A stretch of DNA of 64,000 bases from ECT2AJA-044 sp965658225 (GCA_965658225.1 CBFHRK010000001.1:40415-104414); one strand, 5' to 3'; positions 46,340-55,529 are shown, numbered from the stretch's first letter. The notes: generated from the sequence alone by a model not told the origin. Numbers and translations are program-made.

Positions 46340-47332
46340 TTAATCCTTATTCAATTTGTATTTAGCCACATCCATTCCGAACTCCAATCCTTTCGTATGT
46401 ACGAGTTCATCTAATTCGGTCAGACTTTTCTTTCCAAAGTTTCTGAATTTCATCAGATCGCTTTTGGTATATGTCACTAGTTCTCCTAATGTTTCCACTT
46501 CCGCTGCCTTAAGGCAATTCAAAGCACGGACAGATAGGTCCATATCAACAAGCTTGGTCTTCAATAATTGACGCATGTGAAGTGATTCCTCATCATACTC
46601 CTCTGCACCCGTTGTTTCTTCGTCTTCAAAAGTGAATTTATCATCTGAGAACAACATGAAATGCTGAATTAAAATTTTCGCCGCATCCGTCAAAGCCTCC
46701 TTTGGATGCAATGAACCGTCCGTTTCAATTTCGATCAATAGTTTCTCAAAATCCGTCTTTTGCTCAACGCGATAGTTTTCAATACTGTAGCGTACATTTT
46801 TGATTGGTGTATAGATACTATCCATAAAAATTGTACCCAATGCTACAGAGCTTTTCTTGTTCTCTTCAGCAGGAACATATCCTCGGCCTTTTTCAATGGT
46901 AAGTTCCATTTCCAGTTTTACTCCTTTATCCATTGTGCAAAGCACTAGATCTGGATTCAAAACTTGAAAACCCGATGTAAACTTACCCAAGTCTCCTGCC
47001 GTAAGAGCCTCTTGTCCCGAAATAGAAACATGAACAGATTCGGTATCAATTCCGTCGATTTGTTTTTTCAGGCGAACTTGCTTTAAGTTCAGAATAATCT
47101 CGGTTACATCTTCTACAACCCCTTTAATTGTTGAGAACTCATGATCTACACCTTCAATTCTTACGCTTGTAAAAGCATATCCTTCAAGGCTACTCAAAAG
47201 AACTCTACGAAGCGCGTTACCAATAGTCAAACCATATCCGGGTTCCAACGGGCGGAACTCGAATTGTCCCTCCATATCGGTGGAGGTATTCATTATGACT
47301 TTATCAGGTTTTTGAAAATTCAGAATGGCCAT
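46340..47332 (-). CDS. rpoA: RNA polymerase subunit alpha
   Basis: 330 aa. The N-terminal dimerisation domain has FRPLEPGYGLTIGNALRRVLLSSLEG. The C-terminal domain (~260-330) has the helix-hairpin-helix region VRALNCLKAAEVETLGEL and FRNFGKKSLTELDELV for UP-element and activator contacts. Placed between rpsD and rplQ as in most bacteria. Confidence 0.97.
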   Translation of the reverse strand: MAILNFQKPDKVIMNTSTDMEGQFEFRPLEPGYGLTIGNALRRVLLSSLEGYAFTSVRIEGVDHEFSTIKGVVEDVTEIILNLKQVRLKKQIDGIDTESVHVSISGQEALTAGDLGKFTSGFQVLNPDLVLCTMDKGVKLEMELTIEKGRGYVPAEENKKSSVALGTIFMDSIYTPIKNVRYSIENYRVEQKTDFEKLLIEIETDGSLHPKEALTDAAKILIQHFMLFSDDKFTFEDEETTGAEEYDEESLHMRQLLKTKLVDMDLSVRALNCLKAAEVETLGELVTYTKSDLMKFRNFGKKSLTELDELVHTKGLEFGMDVAKYKLNKD

Positions 47333-47358
47333 ATTTACTAGCGAGTTTTAATCAATGA

Positions 47359-47967
47359 TTACTTAGAGTACAATTCGACGATGAGCTGTTCCTTGATGTT
47401 CTCAGGAATTTGCTCTCTTTCAGGAACAGCTAGGAATCTACCTTCCATAGTTTCACCATTCCACTCGATCCACTCATATTGTGCAGCACGGTTGTCTCTC
47501 AAAGCCTCTGTAATAACAATAAGACTTTTCGATTTTTCACGAACACCAATCACATCACCAGCTTTTAAGCTGATTGACGGGATATTCGCGATTTCACCAT
47601 TTACAGTAATATGACGGTGGTTAACCAATTGGCGTGATTGTCTTCTAGAATTGGCCAAGCCCATTCTAAAAACAACGTTATCGAGACGAGCCTCACACAA
47701 CTGCAACAACACCTCACCGGTAACACCTTTACTGCTACTTGCCTTCTTAAACATGTTCGAAAACTGACGTTCAAGGAGTCCGTACGTATATTTTGCTTTT
47801 TGCTTCTCCATTAATTGGATTGCATATTCACTTTTTTTTCCTCTACGCTTATTAGCTCCGTGCTGTCCTGGAGGGTAATTGCGTTTTTCAAACGAACGAT
47901 CGGGTCCGAAAATAGCCTCGCCAAAACGACGAGCAATTTTTGTTTTTGGTCCTCTGTATCTTGCCAT
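47359..47967 (-). CDS. rpsD: 30S ribosomal protein S4
   Basis: 202 aa. MARYRGPKTKIARRFGEAIFG start and the S4 RNA-binding domain (LDNVVFRMGLANSRRQSRQL, HRHITVNG). The N-terminal zinc-type cysteines are absent, so this is the zinc-free form. S4 is an assembly initiator and often the autogenous repressor of the alpha operon. Confidence 0.97.
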   Translation of the reverse strand: MARYRGPKTKIARRFGEAIFGPDRSFEKRNYPPGQHGANKRRGKKSEYAIQLMEKQKAKYTYGLLERQFSNMFKKASSSKGVTGEVLLQLCEARLDNVVFRMGLANSRRQSRQLVNHRHITVNGEIANIPSISLKAGDVIGVREKSKSLIVITEALRDNRAAQYEWIEWNGETMEGRFLAVPEREQIPENIKEQLIVELYSK

Positions 47968-47987
47968 GATTCTTTTGTTACTCTAAA

Positions 47988-48377
47988 TTAAACACGTCTT
48001 CTCTTCGGAGGGCGACATCCGTTGTGTGGCATTGGAGTTACATCAATAATTTCTGTAACGTCAATACCGGCATTATGAATGGCACGGATAGCAGATTCTC
48101 TACCATTTCCGGGTCCCTTAACATATACCTTCACTTTTCTAAGTCCTGCCTCGCTTGCTTTTGCAGCGCAATCTTCAGCAGCTACTTGAGCGGCATACGG
48201 AGTGTTCTTTTTAGAACCTCTAAAACCCATTTTACCTGCTGAAGACCAAGAGATAACTTGACCTGTTTTGTTTGTCAAAGAGATAATGATGTTATTAAAC
48301 GACGCAGAGATATGCGCTTCGCCAATTGCATCAACTTTTACTTTGTTCTTTTTGACTTTTTTAGTCGTCTTTGCCAT
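47988..48377 (-). CDS. rpsK: 30S ribosomal protein S11
   Basis: 129 aa with a Lys-rich N-terminus (MAKTTKKVKKNKVK), the core SFNNIIISLTNKTGQVISWSSAGKMGFRGSKK region and the conserved end TPMPHNGCRPPKRRRV. Platform protein of the 30S subunit; follows rpsM by 12 bases. Confidence 0.97.
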   Translation of the reverse strand: MAKTTKKVKKNKVKVDAIGEAHISASFNNIIISLTNKTGQVISWSSAGKMGFRGSKKNTPYAAQVAAEDCAAKASEAGLRKVKVYVKGPGNGRESAIRAIHNAGIDVTEIIDVTPMPHNGCRPPKRRRV

Positions 48378-48389
48378 TAGACCTTAGAT

Positions 48390-48767
48390 TTATTTCGTTG
48401 CTTTTTTCTTGTTAGCAACGGTTTTTCTTTTACCCTTTCTAGTACGCGAATTGTTTTTAGTACGTTGCCCTCGTAAAGGCAGTCCCGCACGATGACGTTG
48501 ACCGCGATTACAACCGATGTCCATCAAACGTTTGATGTTTGTTTGAACTTCAGACCGCAATTCACCTTCTACCTTGTACTCTTCCGAAATAATATTTCGG
48601 ATACTCGATAGTTGATCATCGTCCCAGTCTTGAACTTTCGTATTAATATCTACTCCTGCTCGCTCAAGAATTTCTTGTGAGCGACTCGGACCAATTCCGA
48701 AGATGTAGGTTAGTCCAATAACCCCTCTTTTGTTTCTAGGTAAATCTACCCCTGCAATTCGTGCCAT
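48390..48767 (-). CDS. rpsM: 30S ribosomal protein S13
   Basis: 125 aa. MARIAGVDLPRNKRGVIGLT start, GIGPSRSQEIL and the basic tail GQRTKNNSRTRKGKRKT that contacts tRNA. Head protein of the 30S subunit. Confidence 0.97.
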   Translation of the reverse strand: MARIAGVDLPRNKRGVIGLTYIFGIGPSRSQEILERAGVDINTKVQDWDDDQLSSIRNIISEEYKVEGELRSEVQTNIKRLMDIGCNRGQRHRAGLPLRGQRTKNNSRTRKGKRKTVANKKKATK

Positions 48768-48794
48768 ACTATTCTATTAATCACCTTCAAGGAA

Positions 48795-48911
48795 TTACCC
48801 TTGACGCTGTTTGAATTTTGGATTCTTTTTGTTGATAACATACAAACGTCCTTTTCTTCGGACAATCTTGCAGTCAGCACTTCTTTTTTTCAATGATGCT
48901 CTTACTTTCAT
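48795..48911 (-). CDS. rpmJ: 50S ribosomal protein L36 (zinc-free)
   Basis: 38 aa, read directly from the - strand: MKVRASLKKRSADCKIVRR, then KGRLYVINKKNPKFKQRQG. Only one of the four usual zinc ligands (a single Cys) remains, so it is the C-minus form. Lies between infA and rpsM with 12- and 27-base gaps. Confidence 0.95.
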   Translation of the reverse strand: MKVRASLKKRSADCKIVRRKGRLYVINKKNPKFKQRQG

Positions 48912-48923
48912 TCTCTGCTTCTA

Positions 48924-49139
48924 TTAGTACCGGTAGGTAATTCTTGCTTTGCTCAAATCATACGGCGACATCTCAAGTTTCACTTTATCACCAGGAAGTA
49001 ATTTAATGTAGTGCATTCGCATTTTCCCCGAAATATGAGCTGTAACTACGTGTCCGTTTTCCAACTCTACCCGGAACATTGCATTTGATAATGCCTCTAC
49101 TATTGTTCCATCCTGTTCAATTGCCGCTTGCTTGGCCAT
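48924..49139 (-). CDS. infA: Translation initiation factor IF-1
   Basis: 71-aa OB-fold protein: IEQDGTIVEALSNAMFRVEL, VTAHISGKMRMHYIKLLPGD and DLSKARITYRY. Binds the ribosomal A site during initiation. No map or adk gene intervenes between it and secY. Confidence 0.97.
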   Translation of the reverse strand: MAKQAAIEQDGTIVEALSNAMFRVELENGHVVTAHISGKMRMHYIKLLPGDKVKLEMSPYDLSKARITYRY

Positions 49140-49161
49140 ATACTTATTACTATTCTACTTA

Positions 49162-50502
49162 TTAAATGGATGCTCCAGTTGTGGTTCTTCCTTTCAATCT
49201 CCCCGTCTTCATTAGTCCATCATAATGACGGTTTAATAGATATGATTCTATTTGTTGCAGGGTGTCCAGTACAACCCCAACCATAATTAATAGCGAAGTA
49301 CCACCGTAAAACTGAGAGAACTGTTGGTTAATCCCGGCTTGCATCGCAAACGCGGGTAGTATAGCGATTAACGCTAAAAAGATAGATCCCGGTAATGTAA
49401 TTCTCGACATCACTGTATCCAAGAAGTCAGCCGTGTTACTTCCAGGTTTCACACCTGGAATGAATCCACCATTACGTTTCATGTCATCCGCCATTTGATT
49501 CGTGTTCACCGTAATCGCCGTATAGAAATACGTGAATATGATGATCATTATGGCAAAAGAGAAATTATACCAAAATCCTTGGAAGTTCGAAAACTCACTA
49601 ATGAACCAATTCGTCTCACCTCCTGCAAATCCGGCTAGTGTAATGGGAACAAACATAATTGCTTGCGCAAAGATGATTGGCATAACACCGGCAGCATTGA
49701 CCTTTAGGGGCAAGTACTGACGAACTCCACCTCCATATTGCTTATTTCCCACAACCTGCTTAGCATATTGAACAGGAACGCGTCGCACCCCTTGTACTAA
49801 AGCCACGGAGAAGAGTATAACTACGAGTAGGATAACGATTTCAACAAGTAAAACTACAAGTCCACCGCCCGTGCTTTCCAATCTTGATACAAATTCTTGC
49901 ACAAAGCTTTGAGGTAAACTAGCGATAATACCAATCATGATAATTAGTGAGATTCCATTACCAATACCTCGATCAGTAATTTTTTCCCCTAACCACATAG
50001 TAAATATGGTACCACTAATTAAAAGAACCATACTACTGAACCAGAACGTTCCCGGACCCAGCAAGAAAGCCGACTCGGGCAATTGAGCTTGAAGGTTAGC
50101 AATATAACCTGGAGCTTGTGCTGCGGTGATTAGTATTGTCAAATAACGCGTGATTTGGTTGACTTTACGACGACCGCTCTCTCCTTCTTTCTGTAACTTC
50201 TGGAGATAAGGCACAGCCAATCCCATAAGTTGAATAACAATGGAAGCAGAAATGTAAGGCATGATACCCAAAGCCAAAATTGAGGCCTGGGCAAAGGCGC
50301 CTCCTGTAAACATGTTCAATAGGCCTAAAAGACCACTAGAAGCTTGCTGTTGCAAAGCCTCCAATTGAGCAGGATCAATTCCAGGAAGTACAACGTAAGA
50401 CCCTAAACGATAGACTAATAAAAAGCCCAATGTTGTTAGGATGCGATTACGTAGCTCCTCGATTTTCCAAATATTATTTATTGTTTCAATAAAATTCTTC
50501 AT
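49162..50502 (-). CDS. secY: Preprotein translocase subunit SecY
   Basis: 446 aa with ten predicted transmembrane segments and a large hydrophobic plug region near the start (TLGFLLVYRLGSYVVLPGID). The lateral-gate and cytosolic loops carry GEKITDRGIGNGISLIIM and RRVPVQYAKQVVG, typical of SecY. Main protein-conducting channel of the inner membrane; sits at the usual place after rplO. Confidence 0.97.
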   Translation of the reverse strand: MKNFIETINNIWKIEELRNRILTTLGFLLVYRLGSYVVLPGIDPAQLEALQQQASSGLLGLLNMFTGGAFAQASILALGIMPYISASIVIQLMGLAVPYLQKLQKEGESGRRKVNQITRYLTILITAAQAPGYIANLQAQLPESAFLLGPGTFWFSSMVLLISGTIFTMWLGEKITDRGIGNGISLIIMIGIIASLPQSFVQEFVSRLESTGGGLVVLLVEIVILLVVILFSVALVQGVRRVPVQYAKQVVGNKQYGGGVRQYLPLKVNAAGVMPIIFAQAIMFVPITLAGFAGGETNWFISEFSNFQGFWYNFSFAIMIIIFTYFYTAITVNTNQMADDMKRNGGFIPGVKPGSNTADFLDTVMSRITLPGSIFLALIAILPAFAMQAGINQQFSQFYGGTSLLIMVGVVLDTLQQIESYLLNRHYDGLMKTGRLKGRTTTGASI

Positions 50503-50512
50503 CGAGTTCTTC

Positions 50513-50962
50513 TTACAAGACGGTTACTGATCCACCCAAAGCTTCGATGGCTTCAATGGCTGTAGCGGAAAATTTGTGCGCAGTTACATTCAATTTTGCA
50601 GTTAAGTTTCCACGACCTAAAATTTTGATTCGGTCATTTTTACTTGCAAAACCATTCGCTCTCAAAGATTCGAAAGTAACATCACCCTCCACTTTCTTTT
50701 CGTCTACCAATCTTTGCAAAGCATCTAAGTTCACAGCCACATATTCTACGCGGTTTGGATTTTTAAATCCAAATTTAGGAACACGACGTTGCAAAGGCAT
50801 TTGTCCACCTTCGAAACCAATTTTCTTGGAATAGCCTGATCGAGACTTAGCTCCTTTGTGACCACGTCCTGAGGTACCACCCTTTTTGCTTCCTTCGCCG
50901 CGTCCAATACGACTTCCACTTTTGACAGAACCTTTAGCAGGTTGAAGATTACTTAAATCCAT
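50513..50962 (-). CDS. rplO: 50S ribosomal protein L15
   Basis: 149 aa. Gly/Lys/Arg-rich N-terminal extension (GSRIGRGEGSKKGGTSGRGHKG) followed by FEGGQMPLQRRVPKFGF and a globular C-terminal domain. Ten bases before secY. Confidence 0.97.
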   Translation of the reverse strand: MDLSNLQPAKGSVKSGSRIGRGEGSKKGGTSGRGHKGAKSRSGYSKKIGFEGGQMPLQRRVPKFGFKNPNRVEYVAVNLDALQRLVDEKKVEGDVTFESLRANGFASKNDRIKILGRGNLTAKLNVTAHKFSATAIEAIEALGGSVTVL

Positions 50963-50992
50963 TATTCTTTCTTTTCGGCTATTACCTTAATT

Positions 50993-51169
50993 TCAATCTA
51001 AAACCTCGATAAGGTGGCCTACTTTGGCTACCATACCTCGGATTTGTGGGTTATCCTCATGCTCGACCACTTGGTTCATTTTTTTGAAACCCAAGGCTTG
51101 CATGGTATCTTTTTGTCTTTGAGGTCGATTAATGATACTTCGAACCTGCTTAAGTTTAATCTTTGCCAT
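50993..51169 (-). CDS. rpmD: 50S ribosomal protein L30
   Basis: 58 aa read directly from the - strand: MAKIKLKQVRSIINRPQRQ ... ALGFKKMNQVVEHEDNPQIR ... VGHLIEVLD. The ATG is 51169 and the stop TGA 50995-50993. Normal length for bacterial L30; lies between rpsE and rplO. Confidence 0.95.
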   Translation of the reverse strand: MAKIKLKQVRSIINRPQRQKDTMQALGFKKMNQVVEHEDNPQIRGMVAKVGHLIEVLD

Positions 51170-51189
51170 TCTAATCTACTTGATGGTGA

Positions 51190-51714
51190 TTAACCGTTAA
51201 ATACTTTCTTTACTGGGATACCGCGTTGAGCTGCTACATCGCTTGCATCTCGCAAATTCAATAAAGCGTCAAGAGTAGCCTTTACTGCATTGTGTGGATT
51301 TGACGATCCTTTCGACTTCGCCAATACATCATGAACACCTACTGACTCCAAAACAGCGCGCATAGCACCCCCGGCAATTACTCCGGTACCATGTGCTGCA
51401 GGACGAATAAATACTCTGGCTCCCCCAAATTTCCCGTTTTGTTCATGTGGGATGGTACCGTTCACAAGCGGAATCCTTACCAAGTTTTTCTTAGCATCTT
51501 CAATTCCTTTAGTGATCGCCTCGGAAACTTCTTTAGATTTTCCTAGCCCTAGGCCAACAACTCCATTCTCATCACCTACTACAACAATAGCAGAGAATCC
51601 AAATGTACGTCCCCCTTTAGTCACCTTGGTAACTCTTTGAATACCTACCAATCGATCTTTCAATTCGATTCCGGTCGGTTTTACCCGCTTTACGTTTTTG
51701 TAATCCGTTAACAT
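51190..51714 (-). CDS. rpsE: 30S ribosomal protein S5
   Basis: 174 aa. Central RVTKVTKGGRTFGFSAIVVVGD and the GLGLGKSKEVSEAI region are conserved, with AAHGTGVIAGGAMRAVLESVGV further on. Contributes to decoding fidelity. The spectinomycin-loop region is present and looks ordinary. Confidence 0.97.
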   Translation of the reverse strand: MLTDYKNVKRVKPTGIELKDRLVGIQRVTKVTKGGRTFGFSAIVVVGDENGVVGLGLGKSKEVSEAITKGIEDAKKNLVRIPLVNGTIPHEQNGKFGGARVFIRPAAHGTGVIAGGAMRAVLESVGVHDVLAKSKGSSNPHNAVKATLDALLNLRDASDVAAQRGIPVKKVFNG

Positions 51715-51720
51715 AACTTC

Positions 51721-52074
51721 TTAAAATTTTAAGCCTCCTTCGCGGGCGCCTTCTGCTAATTGTTTCACTCTTCCATGGTACAAGTAACCGTTACGGTCAA
51801 AACTACAATCTGTAATTCCCTTCTCAGCAGCTTTTTCAGCTAGCGCTTTTCCAACTGCATGTGCTACCTCACTTTTTGTACCATCAGTACTCACACCCTT
51901 TTCCAAGGATGAAGCGCTAATCAATGTCTTACCAGCTAAATCATCAATTAGTTGAGCGTAAATCTCCTTGTTTGAACGGAATATTGATAATCTTGGTCGA
52001 CTTACCGTACCAGTCACTTTTTTCCGTACTCGCATTTTAATGCGGCTTCTTCTTTCAGCTTTTGTCAATGCCAT
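51721..52074 (-). CDS. rplR: 50S ribosomal protein L18
   Basis: 117 aa. RPRLSIFRSNKEIYAQLIDD and the C-terminal FDRNGYLYHGRVKQLAEGAREGGL are diagnostic. 5S rRNA-binding protein of the central protuberance. Confidence 0.97.
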   Translation of the reverse strand: MALTKAERRSRIKMRVRKKVTGTVSRPRLSIFRSNKEIYAQLIDDLAGKTLISASSLEKGVSTDGTKSEVAHAVGKALAEKAAEKGITDCSFDRNGYLYHGRVKQLAEGAREGGLKF

Positions 52075-52088
52075 AATTTCTATTCTTA

Positions 52089-52637
52089 TTAACCTGCAGC
52101 CTTACCTGCTTTACGGCGAATGTGTTCTCCTTCAAAACGAACTCCTTTTCCTTTGTACGGCTCTGGTTTACGGAAGGACCTAATCTTCGCCGCAACCATA
52201 CCCAACAACTGGTTATCATGGGAAGTCAAAATGACTAGTGGGTTCTTACCCTTGTCTGCTTTCGTTTCCAACTTTACTTCCGAAGGAATTTCGAAAATAA
52301 TGTTGTGACTAAAACCAAGCGCCAAGTCTAATTTCTGACCCTGATTCGCTGCTCGGTATCCAACACCAACCAATTCAAGTTTTTTCTCGAACCCTTCCGT
52401 TACACCTTTGACCATGTTGCTCACCAAAGATCTATTTGTTCCGTGCAAGGCCTTTAATTCCTTCGAATCATTAGCTCTTGTTACTTCAACAATTCCATCC
52501 TCAATGGTCAAGGCAATTCCTTCATTCAAAGTATGAACAAGCTCGCCTTTTGGACCTTTCACAGTTACCGTTTGGCCGTCGATCTTCAATTCTGCTCCTT
52601 TCGGTAGCTCTATTGGGTTTTTTCCTATTCGTGACAT
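52089..52637 (-). CDS. rplF: 50S ribosomal protein L6
   Basis: 182 aa. MSRIGKNPIELPKGAE, VKGPKGELVHTL and the C-terminal EPYKGKGVRFEGEHIRRKAGK motif. Two duplicated L6 folds; sits near the sarcin-ricin loop. Confidence 0.97.
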   Translation of the reverse strand: MSRIGKNPIELPKGAELKIDGQTVTVKGPKGELVHTLNEGIALTIEDGIVEVTRANDSKELKALHGTNRSLVSNMVKGVTEGFEKKLELVGVGYRAANQGQKLDLALGFSHNIIFEIPSEVKLETKADKGKNPLVILTSHDNQLLGMVAAKIRSFRKPEPYKGKGVRFEGEHIRRKAGKAAG

Positions 52638-52658
52638 CCTAATCTCTTCTTATTTCGA

Positions 52659-53057
52659 TTAATAGACGTAGCATAAAACTTCGCCACCCACATTTTCTTG
52701 TCGTGCTTTCTTGTCTGTCATAACCCCATTGGATGTGGATACGATAGCAATTCCCAAGCCATTCAATACTCTTGGTAATTCACTTGCACTTTTATACTGA
52801 CGTAACCCCGGACGGCTTACGCGCTCCATCTTTTTAATTGCCGGCATTTTAGTACGTGCATTGTACTTTAAAGCAACTTTTAATATGCCCTGCTTGTCAT
52901 CCTCCTCCATTCTGAAGTCGCGAATGTAACCCTGATCCTTTAGGATCTTGGCCATTTCAACTTTCATCTTTGAAGAAGGCACTTCCACAACTTTGTGGCC
53001 AGCCATTAACGCATTTCGCATGCGCGTCAAAAAATCTGCAATAGGATCTGTTGTCAT
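52659..53057 (-). CDS. rpsH: 30S ribosomal protein S8
   Basis: 132 aa. DPIADFLTRMRNALMAGHKVVEVPSSKMK start and the closing GIAIVSTSNGVMTDKKARQENVGGEVLCYVY. In E. coli S8 is the translational repressor of the spc operon; whether that holds here is unknown. Confidence 0.97.
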   Translation of the reverse strand: MTTDPIADFLTRMRNALMAGHKVVEVPSSKMKVEMAKILKDQGYIRDFRMEEDDKQGILKVALKYNARTKMPAIKKMERVSRPGLRQYKSASELPRVLNGLGIAIVSTSNGVMTDKKARQENVGGEVLCYVY

Positions 53058-53076
53058 CTCTACTTATTCTAATATT

Positions 53077-53346
53077 TTACCAACTGGCCTTTTTAACTCC
53101 TGGGATCAAACCTTGATTCGCCATCTCGCGAAATGTAACGCGGGAAATCCCAAATTGGCGCATGTACCCTTTCGGACGTCCTGTCAACTTACAACGGTTG
53201 TGGAGTCGAACCGGACTTGCATTCTTGGGAAGCTTTTGAAGGGCTTCATAATCTCCCGCTTCTTTTAACTCTTTGCGCTTTGCAGCAAACTTGTCCACTA
53301 ACGCTTGACGTTTGCGCTCACGCGCTTTCATTGATTCCTTAGCCAT
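53077..53346 (-). CDS. rpsN: 30S ribosomal protein S14 (zinc-free)
   Basis: 89 aa. MAKESMKARERKRQALVDKF start and NRCKLTGRPKGYMRQFGISRVTFRE. The long zinc-independent form: only one Cys, no CxxC pairs. Confidence 0.97.
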   Translation of the reverse strand: MAKESMKARERKRQALVDKFAAKRKELKEAGDYEALQKLPKNASPVRLHNRCKLTGRPKGYMRQFGISRVTFREMANQGLIPGVKKASW

Positions 53347-53349
53347 GTC

Positions 53350-53898
53350 TTATTTTTTAAAAGGAATTCCAAATTCCTGCAACAATGCTTTTGCTTCTGC
53401 ATCCGTTTCAGCTGACGTCACGAATGTAATGTCCATACCTGAAATTCTATTCACTTTATCAATATTGATTTCTGGAAAAATGATTTGTTCAGTAATCCCT
53501 ACGGTACAATTCCCTCTTCCGTCAAATCCTTCAGTTACCCCACGGAAATCTCTAATTCGCGGGAGAGCTGCAACGATCAAGCGCTCAAGAAATTCGTACA
53601 TACGATCTCCTCTAAGCGTAACACGCGCTCCGATCGGCATTCCTTTTCTAAGCTTAAAGTTGGAAATATCCTTTTTGGATTTCGTAGAAACTGCTTTCTG
53701 ACCTGAGATCATGGTCATCTCCTCTAAAGCTGACTCCATTAATCGCTTGTCCGCAACGGCATCACCTACCCCTTGACTTAAAACAATTTTCTTAAGCTTT
53801 GGAACACGCATGATGTTCTTGTATCCAAACTGCTCTGTTAATGCGGCAGTAATGCGATCCGAATATTCGGATTTTAATCTTGGTGTGTAATCGCTCAT
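53350..53898 (-). CDS. rplE: 50S ribosomal protein L5
   Basis: 182 aa. PRLKSEYSDRITAALTEQFGYKNIMRVPKL start, QKAVSTKSKKDISNFKLRKG and RDFRGVTEGFDGRGNCTVGI. 5S rRNA-binding. Overlaps the rplX stop by four bases. Confidence 0.97.
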   Translation of the reverse strand: MSDYTPRLKSEYSDRITAALTEQFGYKNIMRVPKLKKIVLSQGVGDAVADKRLMESALEEMTMISGQKAVSTKSKKDISNFKLRKGMPIGARVTLRGDRMYEFLERLIVAALPRIRDFRGVTEGFDGRGNCTVGITEQIIFPEINIDKVNRISGMDITFVTSAETDAEAKALLQEFGIPFKK

Positions 53899-54215
53899 TT
53901 TATTACCTCCCCTGAATTTTTCGAGTATCTCTCAAGCTTCCCTTCATCGTTTAACCGACGACCAATTCTCGTTGGCTCACCCGATTTAGGATCCAAAACC
54001 ATTAAGTTAGAAATGTGGATGGGTGCTTCTTCTTTTGTTATCCCTCCTTGAGGGTTTGCAGCGCTCGGCTTAACGTGCTTAGTAACCACGTTTACTCCTT
54101 CTACAATAGCTCTGTTTTTAGAAGGAAAAACCTCTAGAACTTTGCCCTCATCACCTTTGTTTTCACCGGCAATGATTTGAACGCTATCTCCTTTCTTTAT
54201 ATGCAACTTAGACAT
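53895..54215 (-). CDS. rplX: 50S ribosomal protein L24
   Basis: 106 aa. A KOW motif (KKGDSVQIIAGENKGDEGKVLEV) and VEGVNVVTKHVKPSAANPQGGI. Early 50S assembly protein. Confidence 0.97.
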   Translation of the reverse strand: MSKLHIKKGDSVQIIAGENKGDEGKVLEVFPSKNRAIVEGVNVVTKHVKPSAANPQGGITKEEAPIHISNLMVLDPKSGEPTRIGRRLNDEGKLERYSKNSGEVIK

Positions 54216-54226
54216 CTTCGTTCTTT

Positions 54227-54595
54227 TTAAAGTACCTCTGGGGCCAATGAAACAATCTTCATGTATTGTTTGTCGCGTAATTCTCGCGCTACAGGACCGA
54301 ATACACGTGTACCACGCATCTCACCTGTAGTGTTCAATAGAACACAAGCATTATCATCAAATCGGATATACGATCCGTCGGGACGTCTAACTTCTTTACG
54401 CGTACGTACTACAACTGCACGAGATACTTGTCCTTTCTTAACGCTTCCAGAAGGAAGAGCTTCCTTAATAGTAACAACAATATTATCTCCAACGGAAGCA
54501 TATCTTCTTTTGGTTCCACCTAAAACACGAATACACAAAACTTCTTTTGCCCCAGTATTGTCCGCAACTCTGAGACGAGATTCCTGCTGTAACAT
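54227..54595 (-). CDS. rplN: 50S ribosomal protein L14
   Basis: 122 aa. MLQQESRLRVADNTGAKEVLCIRVLGG start and DDNACVLLNTTGEMRGTRVFGPVARELR. Overlaps the rpsQ stop by one base. Confidence 0.97.
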   Translation of the reverse strand: MLQQESRLRVADNTGAKEVLCIRVLGGTKRRYASVGDNIVVTIKEALPSGSVKKGQVSRAVVVRTRKEVRRPDGSYIRFDDNACVLLNTTGEMRGTRVFGPVARELRDKQYMKIVSLAPEVL

Positions 54596-54855
54596 TATTT
54601 TGCTCTTTCAATAATTTCTACTAAACGCCAGTTTTTATTCTTGCTCATCGGGCGAATTTCCATGATGCGCACCGTGTCACCGATATTGCAATCATTCTTC
54701 TCGTCATGAACCATGAACTTGGACGTTTTCTTTACAAACTTCCCGTACATCGGGTGTTTCACTTTACGCTCGATCATAACTACAACGGATTTATCCATTT
54801 TGTCGCTCGTTACGATACCGATACGTTCTTTTCTAAGATTTCTTGTCGCTTCCAT
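54595..54855 (-). CDS. rpsQ: 30S ribosomal protein S17
   Basis: 86 aa. RKERIGIVTSDKMDKSVVVMIERKVKHPMYGKF and the GDTVRIMEIRPMSKNKNWRLVEI ending. OB-fold 16S-binding protein. Confidence 0.97.
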   Translation of the reverse strand: MEATRNLRKERIGIVTSDKMDKSVVVMIERKVKHPMYGKFVKKTSKFMVHDEKNDCNIGDTVRIMEIRPMSKNKNWRLVEIIERAK

Positions 54856-54864
54856 TTGACCCTA

Positions 54865-55068
54865 TTAATTCGATGCTGATTCAGCATTACGCTTTGTCAA
54901 CTCAGTGCTTAAACGCGCTATTGATCTTCTGATGCTTTTCAGCTCCATTGGGTTCTCTAACTGAGAAACCGCATGACTCATTTTCATACCAGACAAACGC
55001 TCTTTTTCCTCCCCAATCTTCTCGATTAGTTCTGCCGTAGACATTTCTATTACAACTGATTGCTTCAT
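54865..55068 (-). CDS. rpmC: 50S ribosomal protein L29
   Basis: 67-aa helical hairpin: STAELIEKIGEEKERLSGMKMSHAVSQLENP and IRRSIARLSTELTKR. Near the peptide exit tunnel, where the trigger factor docks in other bacteria. Confidence 0.96.
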   Translation of the reverse strand: MKQSVVIEMSTAELIEKIGEEKERLSGMKMSHAVSQLENPMELKSIRRSIARLSTELTKRNAESASN

Positions 55069-55080
55069 CTCTTCTTCTTT

Positions 55081-55503
55081 TTATTCCCCGTTAAAATCAC
55101 GACGAACTACGAATTTTGTTGTTATCGGCAATTTCTGAGCTGCCAATCGCAAAGCTTCCTTTGCAACCTCAGGAGAAACACCATCCAATTCGAATAACAT
55201 TCTACCCGGTCTTACAACCGCAGCCCAGTATTCCGGTGCTCCCTTACCTTTACCCATACGAACCTCCGCTGGTTTCTTTGTAATTGGTTTATCCGGGAAA
55301 ATGCGAATCCATAATTGACCCTCTCTTTTCATGTAACGAGTAGCAGCAATACGAGCTGCTTCAATTTGACGAGAAGTCATCCAGCATTCTTCCATTGCCT
55401 TAATCCCAAAGGTTCCAAATGCCAACTGATTTCCTCGTTGCGCATTACCCTTCATTCGTCCTTTCTGGACGCGGCGAAATTTTGTTCTTTTCGGCTGTAA
55501 CAT
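55081..55503 (-). CDS. rplP: 50S ribosomal protein L16
   Basis: 140 aa. MLQPKRTKFRRVQKGRMKGNAQRGNQ start, GTFGIKAMEECWMTSRQIEAARIA and VRMGKGKGAPEYWAAVVRPGRMLFE. Contacts A-site tRNA. Confidence 0.97.
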   Translation of the reverse strand: MLQPKRTKFRRVQKGRMKGNAQRGNQLAFGTFGIKAMEECWMTSRQIEAARIAATRYMKREGQLWIRIFPDKPITKKPAEVRMGKGKGAPEYWAAVVRPGRMLFELDGVSPEVAKEALRLAAQKLPITTKFVVRRDFNGE

Positions 55504-55529
55504 TTCTTGTTATTCTTTGATCCCGATTC

